Positions 10,966 to 21,900 of a stretch of 64,000 nt of DNA are shown piece after piece. Source of the stretch: Aedes albopictus (lineage: Eukaryota > Arthropoda > Insecta > Diptera > Culicidae); assembly GCF_035046485.1 (NCBI RefSeq), contig NC_085138.1, forward strand, positions 271,975,694 through 272,039,693, in the 5' to 3' direction. The notes below the pieces were generated by a model. The model did not search any database. It saw nothing but the letters and a program-made list of their open reading frames with translations, and had not been told where the DNA came from. Numbering within the stretch: position 1 is the first letter of the stretch; each line of letters begins with the position of its first letter. The position numbers and the translations under genes are program-made.

Positions 10966-11471
10966 GAGGTCTCCAGTTAGCCTAGTGGGTAAGGCTATGG
11001 ATCGCCAATCCGGAGACGGCGGGTTCGATTCCCGTTCCGGTCGGGAAAATTTTCTCGACTCCCTGGGCATAGTGTATCAATGTACTTGCCTCACAATATT
11101 GAGTGGTGCGCTGAAAATGATACACCGCGCGGCCTTTGTAATGTTTCCAAACGCGCATTTGCACGAAATTCCACGCGGCAAATCCTTCTGGAAAGGAACG
11201 GCCGCACTTGAGGAAACGCCGCAAATGTTATCTCCCATAAGAATGAAGTAAACGGGATGCAAAAAACGCGGCTGTTCCTTTCCTCGGGGATTTACCGCGT
11301 GTACTTTTGGGCAAATGCGCCAATATGCAAATTCATTCAATGGCAGGCAAAGAAAGTCCTTCAATTAATAACTGTGGAAGTGCTCAACGAACACTAAGTT
11401 GAAGAGAGGCAAGCCAAGTTCCAATCTAATGCGAACGTTGGGCCATAAAGAAGAAAAAAGAAGGAGAAGGC
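10966..11471 (+). mobile_element. tRNA-derived SINE (Feilai-like), full length
   Basis: The head TTAGCCTAGTGGGTAAGGCT (A box) and GCGGGTTCGATTCCCG (B box) forms a tRNA-like pol III promoter. The body has CTCGACTCCCTGGGCATAG, and the 3' part AACTGTGGAAGTGCTCAACG is followed by an AAGAAG-rich tail. The same family is on the minus strand at 40168-40648. Frames across it are incidental. Confidence 0.85.
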
Positions 11472-12960
11472 ATAGAACAAAAATCGAGTACACTGAAACA
11501 AAAAAGCTAACGAAGTAAAGTACATTCGAACCTACTAGAACCGCTTATGATGTTGCGCCTCCTGAAATTCATAAGTGGTTTTGCCTCAGTATCAACGGCT
11601 CCTGGCTGACGAAATAGCCTTTACGAGCCAAAGGATGTAATTTGTACATTACATGTACGACGCGACTGATGTTCAGCGAAATGATATTACAAGATTTTTT
11701 TTTGCTGGCGGGATGAAACAGGAGGCAAAATGTCTCCTTTCCTTCCTTCTTTTTCTCGTGTTTGTTTAGGAGATTGTGTAAGAAAAAAGGAAAAGATGAC
11801 TACGCCAATAGGAGTAGCATGTACGAGATTTCAATTAAGTTCAATGACGATCGAAAAACCAACATTTTAGATTTTTAAGCAAAATGAATTGATAGATGAA
11901 TTTCTAGGGTTTAGAGCTTGGAAATAAATAGTGTTGGACCGTGTTAATGATGCTAACGACTTTTTATTGCAGTAGTTTACACTGGAGTACACTGCAAATA
12001 GACCTGTGCGCCATCACGCCACGCCGCCGCCGACGCCGGCCGAGGTTATCGGCGGCGCGCCATACGCCGCAGAGAGGTTCAATTTTGAAAAAAGCGGTCA
12101 GAAACTCATTTTTTGAACATGTCTTTGATGAGTTTCCTGTAATCGAGTATTCATCTATATTATCAGGAGTATTGAATAGCTATTAAAGAAAATTGGAAAT
12201 ATTGTTTTTTTTTATTTTGTTACATCACTGAATAGTTCCTGATGAAAAAAATACTGAATTTTTGATAAAGAACACAAACGAGTTCAACCACTACAAAAGT
12301 CGATAGATATAAGTAATTCGATTACCTCAAAAAGTTCTTGCGTATATCAGGCATCTGCAATGGAGCAAGAGATCAAAATAACACTTGGCTTCAAAATCGA
12401 CATTATATGCCATTAGCACTAGGAGTTCATAATACTTCGACTTCAAAGTGTCTTACAAATCGCTCCCCGCTACTCCCCACGGAGATATTCCGTCCAAAGA
12501 CTTTTTTAAGTATTCATCATTGATTAAAATGTAAAACTGAGTACTAGATCCTGTTCCAATACATTAATTTAGGCTAAAACTTGCAGACTACTATGATTTA
12601 ACAATTTTTGCAAGGTATTTTTATATCTGGACCACTGTGGCGCCTGAGATCAGTGTACGAACAAAGTTTACATAAAGTTGAGATAAAAAATTCTCACGAT
12701 TACTATCATAAGAGTTTGACTGCAATAATTGATTTCTCATAATAGATTTTCTCATCTGTAAATGTAATACGATACGACAATTTGAAGCCTGATCATTTTT
12801 TTCTTTCTATTGTTTTAGACAACCTTTGCAGGATACTTTAATTAAGGAACTTCTGAAGAAAAATTAAATGTAATTTCAAGATGTCCAATGTCCATTCAAA
12901 TACAAAACTCTCAGAACTTTTTCTTGATTTTTCATAAGATTTCATTCATTATTCATCATT
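11472..12960. other. Intergenic, no gene recognised; GC-rich patch at 12005-12070
   Basis: AT-rich except for a short GC-rich block of CGCCGC motifs with inverted symmetry (GCCGGCCGAGGTTATCGGC). No conserved reading frame. The GC block is probably a transposon end. Confidence 0.4.
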
Positions 12961-13177
12961 CACATCTCTCCAAAAGTATCGTCAGAAGGATTCAGTGATG
13001 CCTCCAGGAGATCCACCAGAGATTTTTTCAGAAAATTCTTTAGGGATGCCTTCAGAAGTTTCATCGTTTATTTTTTTTTTTCAAAAGATTTTTCAGGAAA
13101 TCTCGGCAAGAGTACCTTCAGGGAAAACTCCAGGAGTTCCTTCAGAAATTCTTTCAGGAGGAATCAGGTATGCCTCC

Positions 13178-13420
13178 TACACTGCAAATTTTGTTTGCTG
13201 ATATTCAGAAAACTTTGCTGTTTTTTTGTGTGCTGATTGCATTCAGCAATACGATTGTCTGTGATACGAGTTTACTGAGTATCTGCAATTATTTTTCAAC
13301 TTGCTAAACCACCCAGCAATTTTGACAGTTAATCAGCAACGTTATGCTGAAATTCAGCAAAAATTTTGCTGAAATTCAGCAATTTATTTTGCTGTTTTTT
13401 TTTTGTGCTGGAAGCATTTC
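13178..13420. mobile_element. CAGCAA-rich MITE-like insertion in the array
   Basis: The array is broken by a stretch rich in TTCAGCAA/TTGCTGAA, including the palindrome TTCAGCAAAAATTTTGCTGAA. Its left end ACACTGCAAATTTTG and the T-run TTTTGCTGTTTTTTTTTTGTGCTG at the right are roughly inverted. Boundaries are approximate. Confidence 0.5.
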
Positions 13421-13761
13421 AAAAAAATTGGTGTGTAGAGATAAACATATCAGAGATTTATCCAGAAGACCCTTCAGGGATTCCCATAGGATGTCCGTCA
13501 GAGATTAGTCTGAGAGTTTCTTCACGAATTCCTACAGGAGTTTCTTCAGGAACTAGTGCAGGAGTTTCCTCAGAGATTCCTCCAGAAGATCCTTCAGATC
13601 CTCTAGAATTCCAACAAGGGATGTCTTCTAACGTTCTGTAGGGATCGCTCCGGGAGTTTCATCCCTTTTGGAATTTCTTCACGAATCCCTCCTGAAATTC
13701 CTCTTTACATTACTTCTGGAAGCCTCCTGAACATTTTTCAGAGATTCTTTCAGAAACATTC

Positions 13762-14496
13762 TGTCCGCGCTCAGAGCGAACATAGTTTGTATATGTATGT
13801 CACGTGTGTTCCCGCAGTAACCGTATTCCAATCCCAAATCCCATCCTACTAACCTCGAGTCGACCGCGGGATATTTCGGTCACCCTGCTAACATTTATGT
13901 GTGTTTGTGTGTAAAATGAACACGCACTTCCCCGAACGACAGTCGCGCAGCAAGCTGGCTGGCTGTTGAGAGCGACGACAACGATGATGCGCACCGCCGC
14001 GTCGCCGAGGAGAAGAATGAACACGACAACCGATCGAGAGAGCGCGAGAGAGGAACGACGACGACTACGACAACAAGAGAGCGGCGGCGGCATATGCCGT
14101 GGCCACCAAAATGTTCGCTGGACGACGGCTACACGATGCGTCGAGAATGTTCTACCGGCGCGGCGGCGGCGAATGCGCGCCTAGAACTTTCTGGAACACG
14201 TGATCGCGGTAGCGTGTATATGGGGAATGGGGTATAAGAGGGAGCTATGTTTAATATCAGTTTTCAGTTTTCTATAAGTGATCAAAGTGAATACATTGAA
14301 GTTTCAAAAAGTGGAGTGAAGTGTTTTATTAAGTCCCTGGAGTTTGGATACCAAACCAGCCTTTTTCAAGGCTAAGCAGGAGTTATCAGGATTATTTTTC
14401 CGTCTCTCCACCTAAGTGTAATCCTCTGCTGTTGGCACTCCTTCAGAAGAAGGAGTCGGCCCATCTGCTGCAATACCGAGTGTCCGTGATCGGACA
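13762..14496 (+). mobile_element. Solo LTR, 735 bp, with 5-bp target duplication
   Basis: Starts TGTCCGCGCTCAG and ends GTGATCGGACA (TGT...ACA), flanked by CATTC at 13757-13761 and 14497-14501. Inside are a TATAA at 14233 and an ATCAGT initiator about 25 bases downstream, a normal retroviral-type LTR promoter. No internal gag/pol region is present, so the element was lost by LTR-LTR recombination. The 5-bp duplication fits the BEL/Pao or Ty3 groups; which one cannot be told from an LTR alone. Confidence 0.88.
14233..14261 (+). promoter_or_regulatory. Core promoter of the solo LTR
   Basis: TATAA at 14233-14237 and ATCAGT at 14256-14261 with TATA-to-initiator spacing typical of insect promoters. 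A further TTCAGTTT lies just downstream. Transcription would read out into the array on the plus strand. Confidence 0.6.
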
Positions 14497-16725
14497 CATT
14501 CAAGAATTACTCTAGAGGTTCCTTCGTTGATCTCTCCAGGAGTTCGTTCAGGGATCTGCCTAATAGCTCCAGGAGAATTCAGGGTTACCTTCAGGTGTTC
14601 GTTAGGAATTAATTTAAAACTCCCTAACCTATTTCAACATGAGTTCGCTCAGGTATCCTTCCAGAAGTCCATTCCCTTCAGACATTCTTTCAGGAGGGTT
14701 CGTAAATGCCTCCTGGAGATCCATCAAGAATTTTGTAAAAAGTTCCTTTAGGAATTCCTGCAGGAGGTCTTTAGAAATTAGTCTGGGCGTTCATGTTGGG
14801 ATTCCTTCTGAAGTTTCTCAGATATTCTTGCAAGTGTTCTTACAGAAATTAGCCCAAGAGTTCCTACTGAGATTTCAACAGTTTCAGGGATTCTTGCAAA
14901 TGTTTCTTCTTAGATTGCTCCTGAATTTCTTCAGGGATTCCTACAGAAGTTCCTTCGGAAAACTCTCCAGGAATTCCGTCAGAGAGTCTTATAGGAGGGT
15001 CCAAGGATACCTCCAGCAAAATTCAGGGATTCCTCCAGAAATTTATTCAGGAATCCCTATATAAGGGTTTCTTCTAAGTTTTCTTCAGGATATCCTTAGG
15101 GGATTTCTCTTAAGGATTCTTCCAGGAATTGCTCCTGGGATTCCTGCAGGGATTTATCCTGTAATTTCTTCGAGGGTTCCTCTTAGAATTTCTTCGGAGA
15201 TTTCTCCTGGACTTACTTCGGGGATTCCTCCTGGACTTCCTTCGGAGATTCCTCTTACAATTTATTCTAGAATTTCTTCTGGAATTTCTTCGGGGATTCC
15301 ACCTGGAATTCCTTCTGGACTTCATGGATTCATCCTGAGATGCTTTCGGGGATTTCTCCTGATATTCTGTCGTGGATTTGATTTCTCCTAAAGTTCCTTC
15401 GGGGTTTCCTGGATTTTTTTTTGTTTTGATGATTCCTCTTAGAATTCCTTCGGAGATTCCTCATGGATATCCTTCAGAGATTCCTCATGGAATTCCTCCA
15501 GAAATCATGAAATTCCTTCGGCATTTCCTGCTGCAATTCCTTCGGGATTTCCTGCTGGAATTCCTCTTACAATTCCTTCGGGGATTTCTTCTAGAGTTCC
15601 TTTCCTTCGAAGATTTCTCTTAGAATTCTTTCGGGGTTTCCCCTTGAAAATTTTTCGAGTATCCGCTTGGATATCCTACCAGAGTTCCTTCAAGGGCTCC
15701 ACATGGTCTTCCAGCAAGGATTTCTTCTGTTATTTCTTCAGAGATTTTTCCTGGAATTCCGTCGGGTTTACCCTCTGAACTTCCTCCAGGAATTAATTGG
15801 AAGATTTCTTCTAGAATTCCTCGGGGATTCCTTCTAGACGTCCTTCGAGGATTCCTCCTGAAATTTCTTCGAGGATTCGTTCCGATATTCCGTCAGGGAT
15901 TCCTCCTGGACTTATTACTGGAATTCATCCTTCAGAGATTCCTTATGGATATTTTTCGTTGATTTCTCCTAGAAATCCATTAGGGATTCTTTCTCGAATT
16001 CCGTTGGAAATTCCCACTGGGATTCTTTTAGGGATTCCTGCTGGAATTTCTTTGTGAGTTACTGCTGGAATTCTTTTGGAATTCGTGCTAGCATTCTTTT
16101 GGGATTCCCTCTTGAAAGTCCTGTGGGGATTCCTCCTAGCATTATTTCAGGGGTTCCTAATGGAATTTCTACTAGGAGCTAAAACTCTTTCGGGGATTCC
16201 TCTTAAAATGCCTTCGAAGATTCCTCCTAAAATTCTTCCGGGGATTCCTCCTAAAAATCTTTCGGGGATTCTTCCTGAAACTCATTCAGTGGTTCCTCAT
16301 AAAATTCCTTCGAGAGTTTCTTCTGATATTCCTTCAAAGATTTTTTCCGGATATTCTTTCATGATTCCTCCTAGAAATCCATGGGATTCCATTTTTAATG
16401 TGTTTGAAAATTCTTTCTGGGATTCCTCTGGGGATTCTTCCTGGCCTTCCTTCATGGATTCCTCCTGAAATTCTTTCGGGGATTTTTTTTTGATATTCCG
16501 TCGTGGATTCCTACTGGAATTCCTTCTTTAATATCTTTGGTGATTTCTCCTAGTTTCTTTTTTGAAATTCCTCCTGGAATTCGGGGGTTCTTCCTAGAGT
16601 TCCTTTGGGGATTCCTTCTGGAATTGCTTCGGGGAATCTTCCTGGACTTCCTGTGGGGATTCCTCTTGGAATTCCTTCGGGGTTTCCTCTTGAAAAACCT
16701 TTAAGGTTCCGTTTTTAATTCCTTC

Positions 16726-17395
16726 GGTGGTTTCCTCAGGGTTTCCTGCAGGAATTTTTTACTGAGATTGCTCCTAGACTTCAGAGATTGCTCCTGGATT
16801 TTTTTCGGGGATTTCTCCTGAAATTCCTTTTGAAGATTCTTCCTAGAACTCTTTCGGGGACTCCTTTTGGAATTCCTTCCGGGATTAATTCTAGAGTTCC
16901 TTCGGGGATTTCTCCTGGAGTTCCTTGGAGGATTCCTCCTGAAATTCCTTCGGGGATTCTTCCTTTTGGAATTCCTTTGGTAATTCGTCTTCGAGTTTCT
17001 TCGGAGATTCCTCCTGGATTCCTTCGGGGATCCCTCACGGAATTCCTCCGGTGGTTTCCTCTGGGTTTCCTGCAGGGATTTCGAATCGCAATTTCTATTG
17101 AGATTCGTCCTAGACTTCAGAGATTGCTCCTGGAATTTTTTCGGGGATTTCTCCTGAAATTCCTTTTGGAGATTCTTCCTAGAACTCTTTCGGGGACTTT
17201 TTTTGGAATTCCTTCGGGGATTAATCCTAGAGTTCCTTCGGGGATTTCTCCTGGAATTCCTTGGAGGATTCCTCCTGAAATTCCTTCGGGGATTCTTCCT
17301 TTTGGAATTCCTTTGGTGATTCGTCTTCGAGATTCTTCGGAGATTCCTCCTGGATTCCTTCGGGGATCCCTCACGGAATTGCTTCGGGGATCCCT
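16726..17395. repeat. 336-bp higher-order duplication within array 1
   Basis: The block beginning GGTGGTTTCCTC and holding CTTCAGAGATTGCTCCTGG occurs at 16779 and 17115, 336 bases apart (28 x 12). The copies are far more alike than neighbouring units and differ by a 12-bp indel near their left end. This indicates recent unequal exchange or slippage in register with the monomer. Confidence 0.8.
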
Positions 17396-17930
17396 CACGG
17401 AATTCCTCCGGGGACTCCTGACGGAATACCTCTGGGGATTCCTCTTAGTATTCGTATGGGAATTCTTCCTATATTTTTTTCGGGAACTCCTCGTGGAATT
17501 ATTTTGGCAATTCCTCCTAGAAATTCTTTGGAATTCTTTTTCGAATTCCCTTGAAAATTCCCACTAAAATTCTTTTGAGAATTCCTGCTGGAAATTCTTT
17601 GAGGATTCCTGCTTGAATTTCTTTGGGATTTCTGGATATTTTTCGTTGATTCTTCCCAGAAATTTTTAGAAGATTCCTTCTCGAATTCCTTCAAAAATTC
17701 CCGTTGGAATTTCTTCGGGGAATTCATTTGGGGAATAATTCCTGCGGGTTTTCTAGATTACCTTCTAAAATTTCTCGAAAATTCTAATCATGGATTTCTT
17801 CAGAAGTTTTTGCAGGGATCTCTCTAAGAGAGATTCTTGAACAACCAGAGATTCCAACAGAAGTTCCTTCAGGGCTGCATAAAGAAATTCCAGCAGATAT
17901 TTCTCTAGAAGTTTCGTAATTGTCAGTAAT

Positions 17931-18126
17931 CTGCCTTGTCGGCCTTCAGTCAGCTAGGCATATTCGTTGTAATCGAAACGATACTTTTTGTATTTTAAAG
18001 TAAACCATTTATTTTCAAGTTATTGCATTTTACCTCAGAGGTAACACATATTGCCTAAATATAATAAATGCATGGCATGCTCGAGTCCTGAGTCGCATAT
18101 ATTTACCACAGTTGATCAATGCACAT
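17931..18126 (-). terminator. Echs1 3' UTR with poly(A) signal at 18008-18013
   Basis: On the minus strand the stop codon is followed by about 115 bases to AATAAA (complement of 18008-18013), then TTTAAAATACAAAAAG. The 12/24-bp array starts just beyond, so the transcript ends close to it. Confidence 0.7.
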
Positions 18127-18917
18127 TTATTCGTTGGTGAATTTGGGGGCACGTTTCTCGACAAAAGCGGTCATACCCTCCAGGCGATCCTTGGTGGAGA
18201 AGGTAGCGTGGAAATGGCGTCTCTCGAACTTCAGTCCTTCGTTCAGCGTAGTTTCATAAGCAGTGTTTACAGCTTCCTTGCACAACTGAACAATCAATGG
18301 CGAGAAAGTAGAGATCTTCTCTCCCAGCTTGACGGCTTCACCGACCACCTTATCGGCTGGGAACACTTTGCTGACCAAACCCGATCGTTCTGCTTCCTCA
18401 GCGTTGATCATGTTTCCGGTCAAACACATTTCCATGGCCTTCGACTTGCCCATCACACGGGTAGTACGCTGGGAACCGCCGGCTCCGGGAATGGTCCCGA
18501 GAGCGATTTCCGGCTGGCCGAACTTGGCCTTATCTCCAGCGTAGATGATGTCGCACATCATAGCGAACTCACAGCCACCGCCCAAAGCGTATCCGTTAAC
18601 GGCAGCAATGACAGGTTTCTGGGCCTTGGCGACGCTGGTCCAGTTATTGAGGAAGTTTCCGGTGATGCACTTGGAGTAGGTGTTGTTCTGCATCTCCTTG
18701 ATGTCCGCACCCGCTGCAAAGGCCTTCTCGCTGCCGGTAATGACGATAGCTCCGACCTTATCGTCGCGATCGAACTGTTCCAGAGCCTGGCTAACTTCAT
18801 TCATCAGTCCGTTGCACAGAGCATTCAGAGCTTTGGGACGATTCAGCGTAATCAGGGCAACGTTTTTCTTCTCACCGACCAGCTCGGCTTTGATGAATTC
18901 AAAGGCTTTCGGGGATG
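18127..18917 (-). CDS. Echs1: Echs1 coding exon 2 (catalytic domain)
   Basis: 791 bases from the acceptor (TTTTTTGCAG on the minus strand) to the TAA at 18127-18129. Encodes residues 30-292, from SPKAFEF to KFTNE. It is markedly more GC-rich than its flanks. The plus-strand 279-codon frame here is its antisense shadow. Confidence 0.95.
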
Positions 18918-21900
18918 CTGCAAAAAAGGAAGTAGAGTTAATGCTAAGTAGTACAAATATTAAAGCACTTTTGAAAATATTGAAAAAGGGAGACAAGTTT
19001 TAAGAAACTGATTTAATTAGGGTTCACAATTGTGATTGGCATGAGACATATTTTTTTATTGTTTAAGTATATTTAGAAGAACCAAATTTATTAGTCCACA
19101 AAAAAACGGCGAATAGTCCGATGTTTTGTAAAAAAAAAAACAGACGAAAACGGTGGGCAGAATATGTTGCGAGAACGTCGGACAATAACCATGCAAAGTT
19201 GATGTTTGCATCTGATTAGGTTGACTAAAGCAATTCTCCCTCTATTCTCGTTTTCAATTGAATATTTTGAAAACACGACAGTTCATTGACATTATGTATT
19301 CTGCTAAACTTAGAAAATTTGAGATTTTCTAAAAAATATAAAAAACGTTTTTTTTTTTTCAAAATAACCTCAGTTTTATGAGCCCCTAGTCAAAAGCCAC
19401 CAGAAATTCATAGCTGGGCAAAAATAGTGCCATTACAGTGGGCAACAGTAAGAGATTATACATACTGAATTGAATAAACGTGTAAAAACAACAAACTTTT
19501 AAAAGTTTTGGTCGTCCTTTTGTAAGAAGCTCGAAGAATGCGAATTATCAACTGTCAATGTGTTCAATGACTTGAAAATATTAAAAGCTCGAAGTCAATA
19601 TGAGCAAATGCACAGAAAACAACAAACAAAAATGCACATGTAGCCGATGCGGTAAGCGCATGGGTATTCAATAAGACCATGCACATGCACAGGGTGACGG
19701 GTTCGATTTCCGGTCGGTCCAGGAACTTCTTGTAATGGAAATATCCTTGACTTCCTGGGGCATAGAGTATGGGTATCTTCGTGTCTGTCACACGATATAC
19801 ATACATGTACAGATTGGTCATTAAAAGAGATAGCTCTCAGTGATTAACAGCACAGATCGAAAAAAAGGATCAAATTCTGTGACATATGATGCACTTAATT
19901 GGAGCATGGAATATCACGGAATTTTACATGACATATCATGGAAATGTCCTGAAATATTACGTAACTTTCCATTATATGTCATGTATCAGCATGACTCAGA
20001 ATGATTACATCCCAAGTAACAGAACTAGCTGAATAACAGTTTCTTAAGCTATAGTTTGCTGAAGAGTAGTTTGTCAAACATGCATCTAAAACACTCAGGT
20101 TAATGAACCTGAACAAACATGATTTATGTATTTACACTGGACTAGTAACAAGCCACTGCCCTTGCAAATATTACCTAAATATAATTTGGAAATTACAAGA
20201 TAACAAATGTCGTTTCTGTAAATTTGAGAGCGGAAGTTCTGAGCATTTATTGTGTGATTGTGCTGCACTTTATCAAAAGCGCTGCGGTTACCTTGATAAG
20301 GGCTGGATGGAGCCTTGGGAAGTCTGGGCCTCTCATCCCAAGCAGGTATTGGATTTCATACGAAATGCATTACCTGATTGGGAAACACGCCAATAGCTGT
20401 GAGGATGATCATTTCTCCATAGTAATGAATCTTTTCAGTACGGCAAAAATAAAGAGGATGGCACCACAATAGATCAAATTAATGGTCACAGTGGTACTAT
20501 GTCCCCAACATGAAAAAAAACCTTCTCAAAAAAGTTTTTTTCAATATTCCACGAGTTCGGGCATAGTTTTTCCGGCTTATCTTTACGAATTTTCTCAACT
20601 GTGGAAAATTTTATTGAAAACTTTTTCCAGATCTTTTTTTTTTGGTGTCCATTTCGACCCCTAACCGCTCTATAACGCAAATTTACATGATATGTCATGT
20701 AAGCCATGACAACACGAAATTTATAGACGCGTGTAGATTATTTTTATGTGTTATGTGTAAGTGCTCATAGAGCATTCTTAAAAACAGGCTTTGTACCAGT
20801 TGATACGTTACGCCAAGAAGAAGACATAACAAACCCCGTTTTCCGAGAAACTGGTCATTCCGGGAAACATTTTTCGAGAATTTCTTTTCTGGATTACTGG
20901 CAAAATGATAACAAAATTGTTTATTGTATTTATCGCACCCCACCAGTAGCCCTCTATATCCTTATATTTATGATAACGAAAAGGTAAGTATAATATTAGG
21001 CATGGCTGGTTCAGTCTGTAACTAATCTTTCCATAAGCTGCAGCATTTCGTTTAAAAAGTGTGATCAGTTTGACACGGAGTAACTATTTGGAGATTCCTG
21101 CAAGAAGTGGCAGCAAATTTTTTACGTAACAGTTAACGAACGTAAGTTATTGTATCATTACCCAGGGTTTGTTTGAGTGTTCTTATTTGTGCTAATTTGG
21201 AAGAACTGTAGATATAAGAAAACCGGTAAAATATATCGGTATGCTATGGAATTGAGTTTTTTATTGTAGAAAAAATGGTCGATTTTCATATTTTATACAA
21301 GAGAGCACTTTTTTCTAAGCTACTATGATTTTTTTTTTCAGATAACTTAATCATATCTGTGTGATAAATCTCAGTCGCGGAGGAAAAAAATATGTTCACC
21401 AGTACACAGTCCTTCTTCGTGATTCACCCAGACTTCAGTATTTATTGAACACAACCGCTATTAGATACACTCAAATAGGAGATAGCCAAATATTACGTGT
21501 CGCAACATTTGTTTTTCTTTATTTGTAACAGATGTTGTACAGAAAATTTAGTATTTAGTATTGCCCGAATTTTGTATTTAACACTTCGATAAAGCCGGTC
21601 GCCTGCGTTACATACATATTATGTGAACGGTCCTACTCATCGTCATTTGTCCTTGAACACAATTTCAACGTATAAACATTTACGTTTCAGCATTGAAATA
21701 AGGGACCAATAATTAAATACGTAAGAAATTATAGATTTGTATAAACAAATAGTGTTTGTATAAAACAACATACCACAATGGAAAAACCAAGGGACTTAAG
21801 AAAATCGTAAAAAATATGTACGTAATAAATGGTCAGTCCCTTACCATTGCAGCTGAGAACACTTGCTGCGGAAAAAAATTGCACTCCAACATGTAATTAT

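Larger units (their letters stand above)
12961..17930. repeat. Degenerate 12/24-bp tandem array 1 (about 4.2 kb of array)
   Basis: Built from 12-bp half units close to GRRATTCCTYCN that alternate to give 24-bp units such as GGGATTCCTCCT + GGAATTCCTTCG. Units contain EcoRI-like GAATTC palindromes and almost no stop codons in several frames. In three frames they read as [16 protein letters not shown] or N-S-F-G-D-S-S-W. The left part (to about 15060) is a TTCAGG/CCAGGA type, the right part (15100-17740) a TTCGGGG/TCCTGG type. A 735-bp solo LTR interrupts it and a 336-bp higher-order duplication lies inside it. The frames of up to 259 codons are by-products of the repeat. Confidence 0.9.

Noticed and set aside
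10966..11060. tRNA gene call from A and B boxes
   Set aside because: Belongs to a SINE with long body and AAG tail; the same unit occurs elsewhere in the window.
12005..12070. GC-rich block as a CpG-island promoter
   Set aside because: Only about 65 bases with inverted symmetry and no adjacent gene; more like a transposon end.
13966..14184. Arg-rich frame within the LTR
   Set aside because: Lies upstream of the LTR TATA box in U3-type sequence; composition-driven.
16788..17567. 259-codon plus-strand frame and its antisense frames
   Set aside because: Entirely made of 12/24-bp repeat units; every frame is periodic and no start context or domain is present.
18112..18951. 279-codon plus-strand frame
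   Set aside because: Exact antisense shadow of Echs1 exon 2, whose catalytic motifs are on the minus strand.
18918..18996. In-frame ATG upstream of Echs1 exon 2 giving a hydrophobic N-terminus
   Set aside because: Lies upstream of a clear TTTTTTGCAG acceptor and has no family similarity; the remote presequence exon fits better.
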